NCBI GenBank assembly: GCA_002336915.1
Contig: DDET01000018.1
Coordinates: forward strand, 1 to 11,677
Source: Bacteroidetes bacterium UBA1947
GTDB lineage: Bacteria; Bacteroidota; Bacteroidia; Chitinophagales; Chitinophagaceae
DNA: 11,677 nucleotides
Direction: 5' to 3'
The notes below the pieces were generated by a model that saw only the letters and a list, made by a program, of their open reading frames with translations, was not told the origin of the DNA and did no database searches. Positions 1-6,127 of the stretch are shown here, one piece after another. Every line of letters starts with the position of its first letter. Position 1 is the first letter of the stretch. A program made the translations under genes and the position numbers.

Positions 1-32
1 AACAGGCCAGCCCCTATAAACCCTATCACCAT
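1..32 (-). CDS. Partial CDS, N-terminus of a possible Rossmann-fold oxidoreductase
   Basis: Only the first ten codons are inside the window. Reading leftwards from an ATG at 32-30, they translate as MVIGFIGAGL. A short hydrophobic strand followed by GxGAG is how many NAD(P)-binding Rossmann proteins begin, for example ProC-like or 3-hydroxyisobutyrate-dehydrogenase-like enzymes. An A/G-rich AAAGAAG lies a few bases upstream of the ATG and could serve as a weak ribosome binding site, and a good Bacteroidota -7 element sits about 110 bases upstream. Ten residues cannot identify the enzyme, and a hydrophobic membrane segment is an alternative reading. The gene is inferred from the start, the motif and the promoter position. 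Confidence 0.4.
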   Translation of the reverse strand, partial: MVIGFIGAGL

Positions 33-141
33 GAAAACTTCTTTATATAAGTGCCTTAAAGCGAATTATTAACCAGAAACTAAAAAAATTGCTGCCCAGG
101 CCTATTTTTATTTTATTTTTCTATATTAAATAGCTTGCTCG

Positions 142-149
142 CAAAGGTA
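142..149 (-). promoter_or_regulatory. Bacteroidota -7 promoter element
   Basis: On the minus strand this reads TACCTTTG followed by C, a perfect match to the Bacteroidota primary sigma -7 consensus TAnnTTTG. It lies between the infC terminator and the partial gene at 32, so it should drive that gene with a leader of roughly 100 bases. I see no clear TTTG at the -33 distance. Confidence 0.5.
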
Positions 150-239
150 AAATTCCAAAGTAATTGTTAATGAAATTTACATGTCGTTAACAAATCAAAA
201 ACATATACAAATAAATAAATGTTTTTTTTACTTGACAAT

Positions 240-281
240 AAATAAAATAGCCTTTTCCGGTTACCGATGAAAAGGCTATTT
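240..281 (-). terminator. Rho-independent terminator after infC
   Basis: A perfect 13-bp inverted repeat (arms 245-257 and 269-281, GAAAAGGCTATTT type, 11-base loop) begins 22 bases after the infC stop. On the minus strand it is followed by a T-rich stretch (TATTTATTG). It should end the thrS-infC transcript, so no further ribosomal protein gene is co-transcribed downstream. Confidence 0.75.
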
Positions 282-302
282 GTTAAAGTGTGATAGATAT
301 TA

Positions 303-860
303 TTATTTCTTCTTCTTCGGAGTAAATATAGCCAGCATTCTCCTGCCTTCCATTTTAGGCATAGATTCAAGAGAGCCAAATTCTGCCAGACGCTCAGCAA
401 ATTTGAGCAACAAGAGTTCGCCACGTTCCTGGAACATGATGGCGCGGCCCTTGAACTGAACATAACATTTTACCTTGTCGCCTTCTTTCAAGAATTTTTC
501 GGCATGTTTGGCCTTAAAGTCGAAATCGTGCTCATCAGTATTAGGAGTGAAGCGTATCTCTTTCACTTCAGATTGCCTTGCTTTGGCTTTCTGCTCTTTA
601 TCCTTCTTCTTCTTCTCGTAAAGGAATTTTTTGTAGTCGATGATACGGCAAACAGGAGGGACCGCATTGGGGGAGATCTCCACCAGGTCTACTTCCTGCT
701 CTTCTGCCATACGTAAGGCCTCGGCAATAGGGTATAAGCCCGGTTCAATCCCTTCGCCTATTACGCGCACTTCGAGCGCAGTTATTTCCCTGTTAAGGCG
801 ATGTTCGTTTTGTGGTACTCTTGGTCTAAAAGGCGGTCTGCCTTTACTTCTTTTCTGCAT
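303..860 (-). CDS. infC: Translation initiation factor IF-3
   Basis: IF-3 binds the 30S subunit, prevents premature 50S joining and checks start-codon/initiator-tRNA pairing. The 185-residue product has the family's two-domain plan. The N-domain spans about 15-85 and ends in the conserved DLVEISPNAVPPVCRIIDY block. A lysine-rich linker helix covers about 82-96. The C-domain runs from about 97 to 182 and contains KEIRFTPNTDEHDFDFK, GDKVK and the FKGRA segment. A basic N-terminal extension (about 15 residues) and a KKKK tail are present. The ATG at 860 is the first canonical start after an in-frame TAA three codons upstream, so this copy does not use the rare AUU start that underlies autoregulation in E. 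coli. It lies 69 bases downstream of thrS in the same direction and is probably co-transcribed with it. Identification is firm. Confidence 0.97.
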   Translation of the reverse strand: MQKRSKGRPPFRPRVPQNEHRLNREITALEVRVIGEGIEPGLYPIAEALRMAEEQEVDLVEISPNAVPPVCRIIDYKKFLYEKKKKDKEQKAKARQSEVKEIRFTPNTDEHDFDFKAKHAEKFLKEGDKVKCYVQFKGRAIMFQERGELLLLKFAERLAEFGSLESMPKMEGRRMLAIFTPKKKK

Positions 861-883
861 TAATGGTTATTAAAAATGATTGT

Positions 884-914
884 AAAAATAGTGTATTTGT
901 AATATAAATACACT
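884..914 (-). other. AT-rich hairpin between thrS and infC, possible attenuator
   Basis: A perfect 9-bp inverted repeat (arms 890-898 and 906-914, AGTGTATTT type, 7-base loop) lies in the thrS-infC gap. On the minus strand it is followed by ATTTTT, so it has the layout of a weak intrinsic terminator about 30 bases before the infC start. The stem is AT-rich, so termination would be partial at best. It could set the ratio of infC to thrS mRNA or protect an mRNA end. No separate infC promoter is seen. Confidence 0.4.
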
Positions 915-929
915 ACAGTCTTTAAAACT

Positions 930-2888
930 TTATGCCAGCGGAGCAGCTTTCTTGCCTTTCATCTGCTCTGCAACTATTGTTTTTATATCGTTAACAAATT
1001 GTTCCGTAGATATTGCCCCCTGGTCGCCCTCGCCGTGTTTGCGCACAGCTACATTACCATCTTCCATCTCTTTCTCGCCCACTATCAGCATGTAAGGTAC
1101 TTTCATCAGCTCAGTATCACGTATCTTTTTTCCTATTTTTTCGCTGCGGTCATCTACTTCGCTGCGGATATCGGCAGATTTGAGGGTGGCGGCCACTTTA
1201 TGGGCGTATTCGCTGTACTTATCGCTTATAGGCAAAATTTTCACCTGCAATGGGGTAAGCCATAATGGGAAATTACCTGCACAGTTCTCAATAAGTACCG
1301 CTATAAAGCGCTCCATAGAGCCGAAAGGAGCACGGTGTATCATTACCGGGCGCTTGCGGGTATTGTCTGCATCCACGTATTCCAATTCAAAACGCTCAGG
1401 CAGGTTGTAATCCACCTGTATGGTACCTAATTGCCAGCTGCGGCCCAGTGCATCGCGCACCATAAAGTCGAGTTTGGGACCATAGAATGCAGCTTCGCCA
1501 TATTCTACTACTGTCTTCAACCCTTTTTCGGCTGCGGCCTGTATGATGGAGTTTTCCGCGATCTCCCAGTTCTCTTCGGTGCCTATGTATTTGCTGCGGT
1601 CGTCTTTGTCGCGCAGGGATATTTGTGCGGTGAACTCACTAAAGTCGAGCGAGGTGAATACGAACATCACCAGGTCGATCACTTTTTTGAACTCTTCCAA
1701 TACCTGCTCGGGACGGCAGAAAAGGTGTGCATCGTCTTGTGTAAAGCCACGCACACGCGTAAGGCCATGCAACTCACCCGACTGCTCGTAACGGTACACT
1801 GTACCGAACTCCGCAAGGCGGAGCGGGAGGTCTTTATATGAACGAGGTTGTGTTTTATATATCTCGCAATGGTGTGGGCAGTTCATGGGTTTGAGCATGA
1901 ACTCTTCACCCTCCTGCGGGGTAGTGATGGGGCGGAAACTATCTTTGCCATATTTTTCCCAGTGGCCTGAAGTAACGTATAACTGTTTGCTGCCTATATG
2001 CGGTGTAATAACCGGCAGGTAGCCGCTTTCTATCTGCGCTTTTTGCAGGAATTGCTGCAGGCGCTCGCGCAGCATGGCACCTTTGGGCAACCATAAAGGC
2101 AGGCCGCTTCCTACTTTATCAGAGAAGGCAAATAGCTCCAGTTCCTTACCCAGCTTTCGGTGATCGCGCTTTTTGGCTTCTTCGAGCAGGGCAAGGTATT
2201 CTTCCAGTTCTTTCTGCTGTGGGAATGTGATACCATAAATGCGGGTAAGCATTTTGTTCTTTTCATTCCCCCTCCAGTATGCACCGGCTATATTAGTGAG
2301 TTTAACCGCTTTAATAAAACCTGTGTTAGGTATGTGCGGACCACGGCAAAGGTCGGTAAAGCCACCCTGGGTATAAAATGTGATCTCGCCATCTTTAAGG
2401 TCCTGCAGCAATTCCAGTTTATAAGGATCGGCCTTTGCAGTGAAATAGCCAATGGCTTCCTCTTTAGGTACTGAGCGACGCTGGTACTCGTTGCTTTGCT
2501 TAGCCAGTTCCTTCATTTTGTCTTCCAGCTTCTTCAGGTCCTCTTCGCCAATGGTACGGTCACCAAGGTCAATATCGTAATAGAAGCCGTTCTCGATAGG
2601 CGGGCCTATGCCGAGTTTTACGCCGGGATATAATGCCTCCAGCGCCTCAGCCATAAGGTGAGCAGAGGAATGCCAGAAAGTAGATTTAGCGCCTTTATCG
2701 CCCCAAAGGAGGAGCTTAAGGGATGCATCAGTATTGATAGGGCGTGTAGCGTCCCATACTTCTCCATTTATCTCAGCGGCCAGCACCTTACGTGCCAGGC
2801 CTTCACTAATAGATTTAGCAACATCCAGGGCGCTTACACCTGCTTCGTACTCGCGTACTGCGCCATCGGGTAAAGTAATATGTATCAT
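930..2888 (-). CDS. thrS: Threonyl-tRNA synthetase
   Basis: This class II synthetase charges tRNA-Thr with threonine in the cytoplasm and hydrolyses misacylated Ser-tRNA-Thr. The 652 residues show the full bacterial architecture. A TGS domain covers about 1-62. The editing domain carries its metal/catalytic site as HSSAH (H73, H77) and CRGPH (C181, H185). The aminoacylation core spans about 245-535, with zinc ligands C337 (MNCPHH), H388 (DDAH) and H518 (MIHR), motif 2 around 360-385 and motif 3 around 516-535. A C-terminal anticodon-binding domain follows from about 540. All key residues are present, so both synthesis and editing should be active. The start at 2888 gives a standard TGS N-terminus and lies about 30 bases below a TACCTTTGC promoter element. 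The leader is too short for a T-box or an E. coli-type operator. It is transcribed ahead of infC. Confidence 0.98.
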   Translation of the reverse strand: MIHITLPDGAVREYEAGVSALDVAKSISEGLARKVLAAEINGEVWDATRPINTDASLKLLLWGDKGAKSTFWHSSAHLMAEALEALYPGVKLGIGPPIENGFYYDIDLGDRTIGEEDLKKLEDKMKELAKQSNEYQRRSVPKEEAIGYFTAKADPYKLELLQDLKDGEITFYTQGGFTDLCRGPHIPNTGFIKAVKLTNIAGAYWRGNEKNKMLTRIYGITFPQQKELEEYLALLEEAKKRDHRKLGKELELFAFSDKVGSGLPLWLPKGAMLRERLQQFLQKAQIESGYLPVITPHIGSKQLYVTSGHWEKYGKDSFRPITTPQEGEEFMLKPMNCPHHCEIYKTQPRSYKDLPLRLAEFGTVYRYEQSGELHGLTRVRGFTQDDAHLFCRPEQVLEEFKKVIDLVMFVFTSLDFSEFTAQISLRDKDDRSKYIGTEENWEIAENSIIQAAAEKGLKTVVEYGEAAFYGPKLDFMVRDALGRSWQLGTIQVDYNLPERFELEYVDADNTRKRPVMIHRAPFGSMERFIAVLIENCAGNFPLWLTPLQVKILPISDKYSEYAHKVAATLKSADIRSEVDDRSEKIGKKIRDTELMKVPYMLIVGEKEMEDGNVAVRKHGEGDQGAISTEQFVNDIKTIVAEQMKGKKAAPLA

Positions 2889-2917
2889 AAAATAATCTTC
2901 TTGTATTAAAAACTTTG

Positions 2918-2925
2918 CAAAGGTA
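2918..2925 (-). promoter_or_regulatory. thrS-infC promoter, -7 element
   Basis: The minus strand reads TACCTTTG followed by C, a perfect TAnnTTTG Bacteroidota -7 element, 30 bases upstream of the thrS ATG. Transcription would start around 2911, leaving a leader of about 20-25 bases. No convincing -33 TTTG is seen at the usual spacing. The element lies directly after the terminator of the upstream gene, which supports a new transcription unit starting here. Confidence 0.6.
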
Positions 2926-2955
2926 CGTTAGAACTGGTGATGAATGTATATAAAT

Positions 2956-2983
2956 GAAAAACCATCCCGCATAAACGGGATGG
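2956..2983 (-). terminator. Rho-independent terminator after the lipoprotein gene
   Basis: A perfect 8-bp GC-rich inverted repeat (arms 2962-2969 CCATCCCG and 2976-2983, 6-base loop) is followed on the minus strand by TTTTT. It begins about 20 bases after the stop of the small lipoprotein gene and separates that gene from thrS. Confidence 0.8.
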
Positions 2984-3003
2984 CTTAAGTAAATATCTCC
3001 CGA

Positions 3004-3495
3004 TTATTGTTTTTGGAATGTAATAGCCGTAAGCTTAAGCGTGTCGGCAGGCGGAATAACCGTGCCCACGAGCACCTGCTTCGTTTTGAAAGTAAATTTT
3101 GAGTCCGTAAGATCGGAAATGTCTCCCACTACGGATGGGGTACCAAGGAAATAGTCGTCAATGTTGTACATGCCCAGTGTTTTCCCATTGTCCATGAGCT
3201 GCCACGTAAACGGGTAGTCGGTGGCCTCGTTAGTATAGCATTTATTGTCGCCGGTATGGTGGATGGCGTTGAAATTGGCTTTGAATTCGATATTGTCATC
3301 CAGCTTGCAGTCGAATATAACCAGTGAGTAAACACTATCGCGCCCGAAAGTGTCCCTAACGGTTAGCTTAACGTCGGTCATATGCCATTTGGACTTGATC
3401 AATACATCTTCTTTTGATTCAGGCACGGTCACAGTTTGCTTAGTGCAGGAAACAAATATTACAAATACAGATAAAAACAGTATAAAATACCTCAT
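3004..3495 (-). CDS. Putative lipocalin-like lipoprotein
   Basis: This 163-residue protein begins with a short hydrophobic signal (residues 3-16) ending in the lipobox-like FVSC, so C17 should be lipidated and the mature protein anchored in the envelope, likely the outer membrane. The rest is polar and beta-rich. It has features of small Bacteroidota lipocalin-like lipoproteins: an early W (K-W-H-M-T around 36-40), FDCKLDD (61-67), DNKCYT (83-88), a WQLMDNGKTLGMY strand turn (98-110) and a late FTFKTKQ strand. C63 and C86 may form a disulfide. No catalytic motif is visible and no ligand can be named. The gene lies 69 bases after the LolA-like gene in the same direction and may be read with it or from its own candidate promoter in the gap. 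It ends at a good terminator. The lipoprotein call is firm; the lipocalin fold is inferred from pattern only. Confidence 0.7.
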   Translation of the reverse strand: MRYFILFLSVFVIFVSCTKQTVTVPESKEDVLIKSKWHMTDVKLTVRDTFGRDSVYSLVIFDCKLDDNIEFKANFNAIHHTGDNKCYTNEATDYPFTWQLMDNGKTLGMYNIDDYFLGTPSVVGDISDLTDSKFTFKTKQVLVGTVIPPADTLKLTAITFQKQ

Positions 3496-3516
3496 AGAGC
3501 TTTCACTATTAGCACA

Positions 3517-3546
3517 TAAAACTAAACAATATCTTCTTGTTGCAAA
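3517..3546 (-). promoter_or_regulatory. Candidate promoter for the lipoprotein gene
   Basis: On the minus strand a TTTG (3546-3543) is followed after 18 bases by TAGTTTTA (3524-3517), close to the TTTG-N18/19-TAnnTTTG Bacteroidota pattern with the last -7 base changed. Transcription would begin about 20 bases before the ATG at 3495. The site is AT-rich, so a chance match is possible. Confidence 0.35.
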
Positions 3547-3564
3547 ACAATTTTGTGTTCATTA

Positions 3565-4275
3565 TTACTTTTTTTCTGTAAAAAAAGCGTCAGTGAGCCC
3601 AGTATTAATCGTATAATGCAAATACTCTATTTGTACGCGGCCTTTTTTTACACGGGCTTGTTTTGCTTTCTGCACCAGGTCTTCGTCCGTGCCTGTGTAA
3701 TCCATTGTTACGCCCTTGGGGAGCTTGTAATCTTTTAAATTAATGTGGAAGATGACCTTGTCGGGGAGGGAGTAGGCTACATAGCTGTTATAATAAAGGT
3801 CCATGTTGATGGTGCCGTTGTCGCGGGTGGTAGTTTCGGTATGGAGGACGAGCATACGAGCTTCGTCTATGCAGATGCGGGTGAGCACGATATCGCCGGT
3901 ATCGCTACCGGGTATCACCTTTATTACGCGTACGCGTTTGTGGTCGATGGTGTCGAATCCGCCGTCGATCACTGTAACATTGCCGGGTGGTAACAGGTTA
4001 TTCATTGTGAGATTAAAACTATTGCGGGGAAGAATTGAAATACCGCCCTGCCTTTCCAACTTCATCTTGTCGGGGTTTTTAAAATAGAGTTTGCCTTTCA
4101 TTGGGGGCACTTTCATGAAGGGGACATCCAGCTTGATCCTTACATCGGCCACATAGTCATTTACTCCCTTTACTTTGTCACGTATTCTATAAAAGAGCTG
4201 TGTGGCATCCTGCGCCATTGTAACAGATGGGAGTAGTAAGATACCAAACAAACACAAACAGAAAAGCCTTTTCAT
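3565..4275 (-). CDS. Periplasmic LolA-like protein, third gene of the ABC operon
   Basis: The 236-residue product starts with a typical signal peptide (KR, then a hydrophobic run, cleavage likely after A21 in VTMA-QDA). There is no usable lipobox, so it should be soluble in the periplasm. The mature part resembles Bacteroidota LolA/RseB-fold outer-membrane lipoprotein-sorting proteins: an N-terminal helix (QLFYRIRDKVKGVNDY), a strand DVRIKLDV, and the telling GKLYFKNPDKMKLE segment at 61-74, where an extended strand is followed by PDK. Further long strands follow. Proteins of this fold carry lipids or acylated proteins in a hydrophobic half-barrel. Its start codon overlaps the permease stop (TGATG at 4277-4273), which strongly suggests translational coupling and a shared task with the ABC-2 exporter. 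The C-terminus is basic (QKAKQARVKKGR). It is not necessarily the housekeeping LolA; the substrate is unknown. Confidence 0.6.
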   Translation of the reverse strand: MKRLFCLCLFGILLLPSVTMAQDATQLFYRIRDKVKGVNDYVADVRIKLDVPFMKVPPMKGKLYFKNPDKMKLERQGGISILPRNSFNLTMNNLLPPGNVTVIDGGFDTIDHKRVRVIKVIPGSDTGDIVLTRICIDEARMLVLHTETTTRDNGTINMDLYYNSYVAYSLPDKVIFHINLKDYKLPKGVTMDYTGTDEDLVQKAKQARVKKGRVQIEYLHYTINTGLTDAFFTEKK

Positions 4276-5114
4276 CAGGACTGGATATCTTTTTTATTGA
4301 AAACAATAATAGTGGTGGCCACAAAGAGTATGGTATACACAAGGAGCACAATGGCGGAATGTGTAATAGCATCGTAGGGCACCGGCGCATCAAAAAAGCC
4401 TTTCCAGCCTATCATGTGCGTGGTAAAGAGGTAGGGGCTTATGGCATCGAAGATGGGTAGTTGTAAAGTGGAGAAAATAGTGAGTACAATGATAATGCCC
4501 ATTGTGCCAATGATGGGGCCGATGGAGTTATCGGCAAAGACCGACAGCAATAAAGCCAGTGCCGCCACGCACATCATGGCGATGCCAGCAAATGCAAAAG
4601 CCGCAAAATAGCGCCAGAGTACATCGTCCTTTAGCAACATTACAAAGGCATCGCTTTTGAGGTTGATCATATCGCCCGTGCCAAACAGCAGAACGGAAAG
4701 GCCGAGCGCAATGATGGCCAGCCATATTAACAGCAGCATGGCATATACAACACTGGCGGTGAACTTGACGAGTACCAGGCCCGGGCGCGTGATGGGTTTG
4801 GTGAGCAAGAGCCTTAGGGTGCCAATGCTTGCTTCCCCGGCCAGGGCATCGCCGGCCACCAGTGCTACCAACAGGGGAATATGGATCAACAGGGTCTGTA
4901 GTATCAGGTAGGTGATGAGGTAGCCATTGAGGACATTGCCCTTTATATCAAACTGCTCGCTGACGCCCTGCAGCGCAAAGCCAATAAAATTTTTACCGTC
5001 GGCCAGCATGGCCAGTTGTATAACCAGCGCGATAGCTGCAACTATGCCAAAACTGATATAGGTGCGCGGCCGGTGGAATATCTTATACAGTTCTATGCGG
5101 AGTAGCGCTATCAT
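4275..5114 (-). CDS. ABC-2 type transporter permease
   Basis: This 279-residue membrane protein is the likely partner of the ATPase encoded just upstream. Six hydrophobic segments can be placed at about 18-37, 64-88, 115-144, 169-193, 197-217 and 250-272. The first is preceded by the amphipathic start LLRIELYKIFHRPRTY that is typical of ABC-2 permeases. The cytoplasmic segment GDALAGEASIGTLRLLLTKPITR (88-110) is the conserved coupling region of the NatB/BcrB-like branch. The ATG at 5114 lies 32 bases inside the end of the ATPase gene, and the stop overlaps the ATG of the LolA-like gene. Such short ABC-2 exporters move antibiotics, ions, lipids or peptides; nothing in the sequence fixes the substrate. 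Assignment to the ABC-2 family is secure, function beyond export is not. Confidence 0.88.
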   Translation of the reverse strand: MIALLRIELYKIFHRPRTYISFGIVAAIALVIQLAMLADGKNFIGFALQGVSEQFDIKGNVLNGYLITYLILQTLLIHIPLLVALVAGDALAGEASIGTLRLLLTKPITRPGLVLVKFTASVVYAMLLLIWLAIIALGLSVLLFGTGDMINLKSDAFVMLLKDDVLWRYFAAFAFAGIAMMCVAALALLLSVFADNSIGPIIGTMGIIIVLTIFSTLQLPIFDAISPYLFTTHMIGWKGFFDAPVPYDAITHSAIVLLVYTILFVATTIIVFNKKDIQS

Positions 5115-6015
5115 TTGTGAGTGATAAAAAATATGCTTCTAAAGAGTGTTTTGAATGCAGGTCGATGACCTTTGCCCCATTTTCCACCAGCCATTTGTTC
5201 AACCCAGGTATCTTGCCCGGATGCATTTTGAATGTGAGATGGGCCGGGCCGGAGCCGGTGAGTGACCCATGCCATTGGGTTGCCTTTATCATCCGGGCGA
5301 TGTTATCATCGGGTTCCATCTGAACTTCAACAAGTGTTTCATTCGGGTCCAGGAGTTGTTCGGCAGGGCCTTCCACCATTTTTTTGCCCCTGTGAATAAT
5401 AAGGATCTTACTGGCTATCTGTTCTATTTCGTGCAACAGGTGCGAGGAAAGGAGTATGGTCTTGCCATGGTCGCGGCTCAGGTGGAGGATAAGGTTGCGC
5501 ATTTCCACAATGCCTTGGGGGGCCAATCCGTTTGTTGGCTCATCGAGTATCAGCAGGTCAGGACTATGTACAAGGGCTATTGCAATACCCAGCCTTTGTT
5601 TCATGCCCTGTGAGTAGGCCTTCACTTTGTCTTTTTCCCTGCCGGTGAGCCCTACGATCTCCAGCACTTCCTCCAATCGCGATTTGGGTATGTTTTTAAA
5701 GCTCATGGCCGCAAACATGCGAAGATTGTCCCAGCCGGAAAGGTAGCCATACATATCAGGGCGCTCTATAATAGCGCCCACATGCTGTAATAAATGCCTT
5801 TTACTATTGTTAAAAAGCTGCCCTTTGATGTATGCGGTTCCGCTGGTAGGGTATATAAGGCCCAGCAACATGCGTATGGTGGTACTTTTACCTGCGCCAT
5901 TTTCGCCCAGGAAGCCGTAAATATCACCCTCTTCTATAGAAAAGGACAGTTTGTCGACAGCAATTGTATTGCCGAAGCTTTTTGTCAGTTCCTTTGTTTC
6001 CGCTATAATGGCCAT
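5083..6015 (-). CDS. ABC transporter ATP-binding protein (BcrA/NatA-like)
   Basis: This 310-residue cytoplasmic ATPase energises the adjacent ABC-2 permease. Visible motifs are Walker A GENGAGKST (37-45), signature SQGMKQ (135-140), Walker B LLILDEP with D158 and E159, and the switch histidine H192 (SSHLLHE). The Q-loop position reads AIIERPDMYGYLSGWDNL (81-98), with Glu where most ABC ATPases have Gln; this is common in BcrA-type antibiotic/lantibiotic exporters. The D-loop reads NGLAPQG, with Ala in place of the usual Asp. Residues from about 220 form the C-terminal extension typical of this branch. The gene opens the operon: its end overlaps the permease start by 32 bases, and the LolA-like gene follows. 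A homodimer binding two permease chains is expected. Substrate unknown. Confidence 0.93.
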   Translation of the reverse strand: MAIIAETKELTKSFGNTIAVDKLSFSIEEGDIYGFLGENGAGKSTTIRMLLGLIYPTSGTAYIKGQLFNNSKRHLLQHVGAIIERPDMYGYLSGWDNLRMFAAMSFKNIPKSRLEEVLEIVGLTGREKDKVKAYSQGMKQRLGIAIALVHSPDLLILDEPTNGLAPQGIVEMRNLILHLSRDHGKTILLSSHLLHEIEQIASKILIIHRGKKMVEGPAEQLLDPNETLVEVQMEPDDNIARMIKATQWHGSLTGSGPAHLTFKMHPGKIPGLNKWLVENGAKVIDLHSKHSLEAYFLSLTNDSATPHRTV

Positions 6016-6044
6016 GACACTGCAATATAACGTAATGCGTGCAG

Positions 6045-6067
6045 AAATGTTCGGTTGGCCGACATTT
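6045..6067. promoter_or_regulatory. Inverted repeat upstream of the ABC operon, possible operator
   Basis: An imperfect inverted repeat (AAATGT-T-CGG at 6045-6054 against CCGACATTT at 6059-6067, one bulged base, 4-base centre) lies 30 bases upstream of the ATPase start and just beyond the neighbouring terminator. Its position fits an operator or promoter-overlapping site. No regulator gene is in the window and the promoter itself is unclear, so this is only a candidate. Confidence 0.25.
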
Positions 6068-6069
6068 TG

Positions 6070-6106
6070 AAAAACGCGAACGGCCCTTTACTAAAGGGCC
6101 GTTCGC
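6070..6106 (-). terminator. Strong Rho-independent terminator after the Fn3 gene
   Basis: A perfect inverted repeat (arms 6076-6090 and 6092-6106, GC-rich with GGCCC in the stem; a realistic fold gives 12-13 bp and a short loop) begins about 20 bases after the stop of the large secreted protein gene. On the minus strand it is followed by GTTTTTC. The other side has no T-run, so it works in one direction and insulates the ABC operon. Confidence 0.88.
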
Positions 6107-6127
6107 AAATTAATATATATCCTTTTC

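Noticed and set aside
167..463. A 98-residue open frame overlapping the end of infC.
   Set aside because: It runs across the infC coding end, the terminator and AT-rich spacer, has low-complexity sequence, and is best seen as chance.
999..2873. Several plus-strand open frames opposite thrS.
   Set aside because: They are antisense to a complete, fully conserved synthetase and match no family that I recognise.
2889..2930. Possible T-box or other riboswitch ahead of thrS.
   Set aside because: Only about 20-25 bases separate the predicted transcription start from the ATG, too short for a T-box or any known riboswitch.
3540..3564. Possible terminator between the LolA-like gene and the lipoprotein gene.
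   Set aside because: Only a 5-bp AT stem (CAAAA/TTTTG) without a following T-run; it would not terminate, so readthrough is likely.
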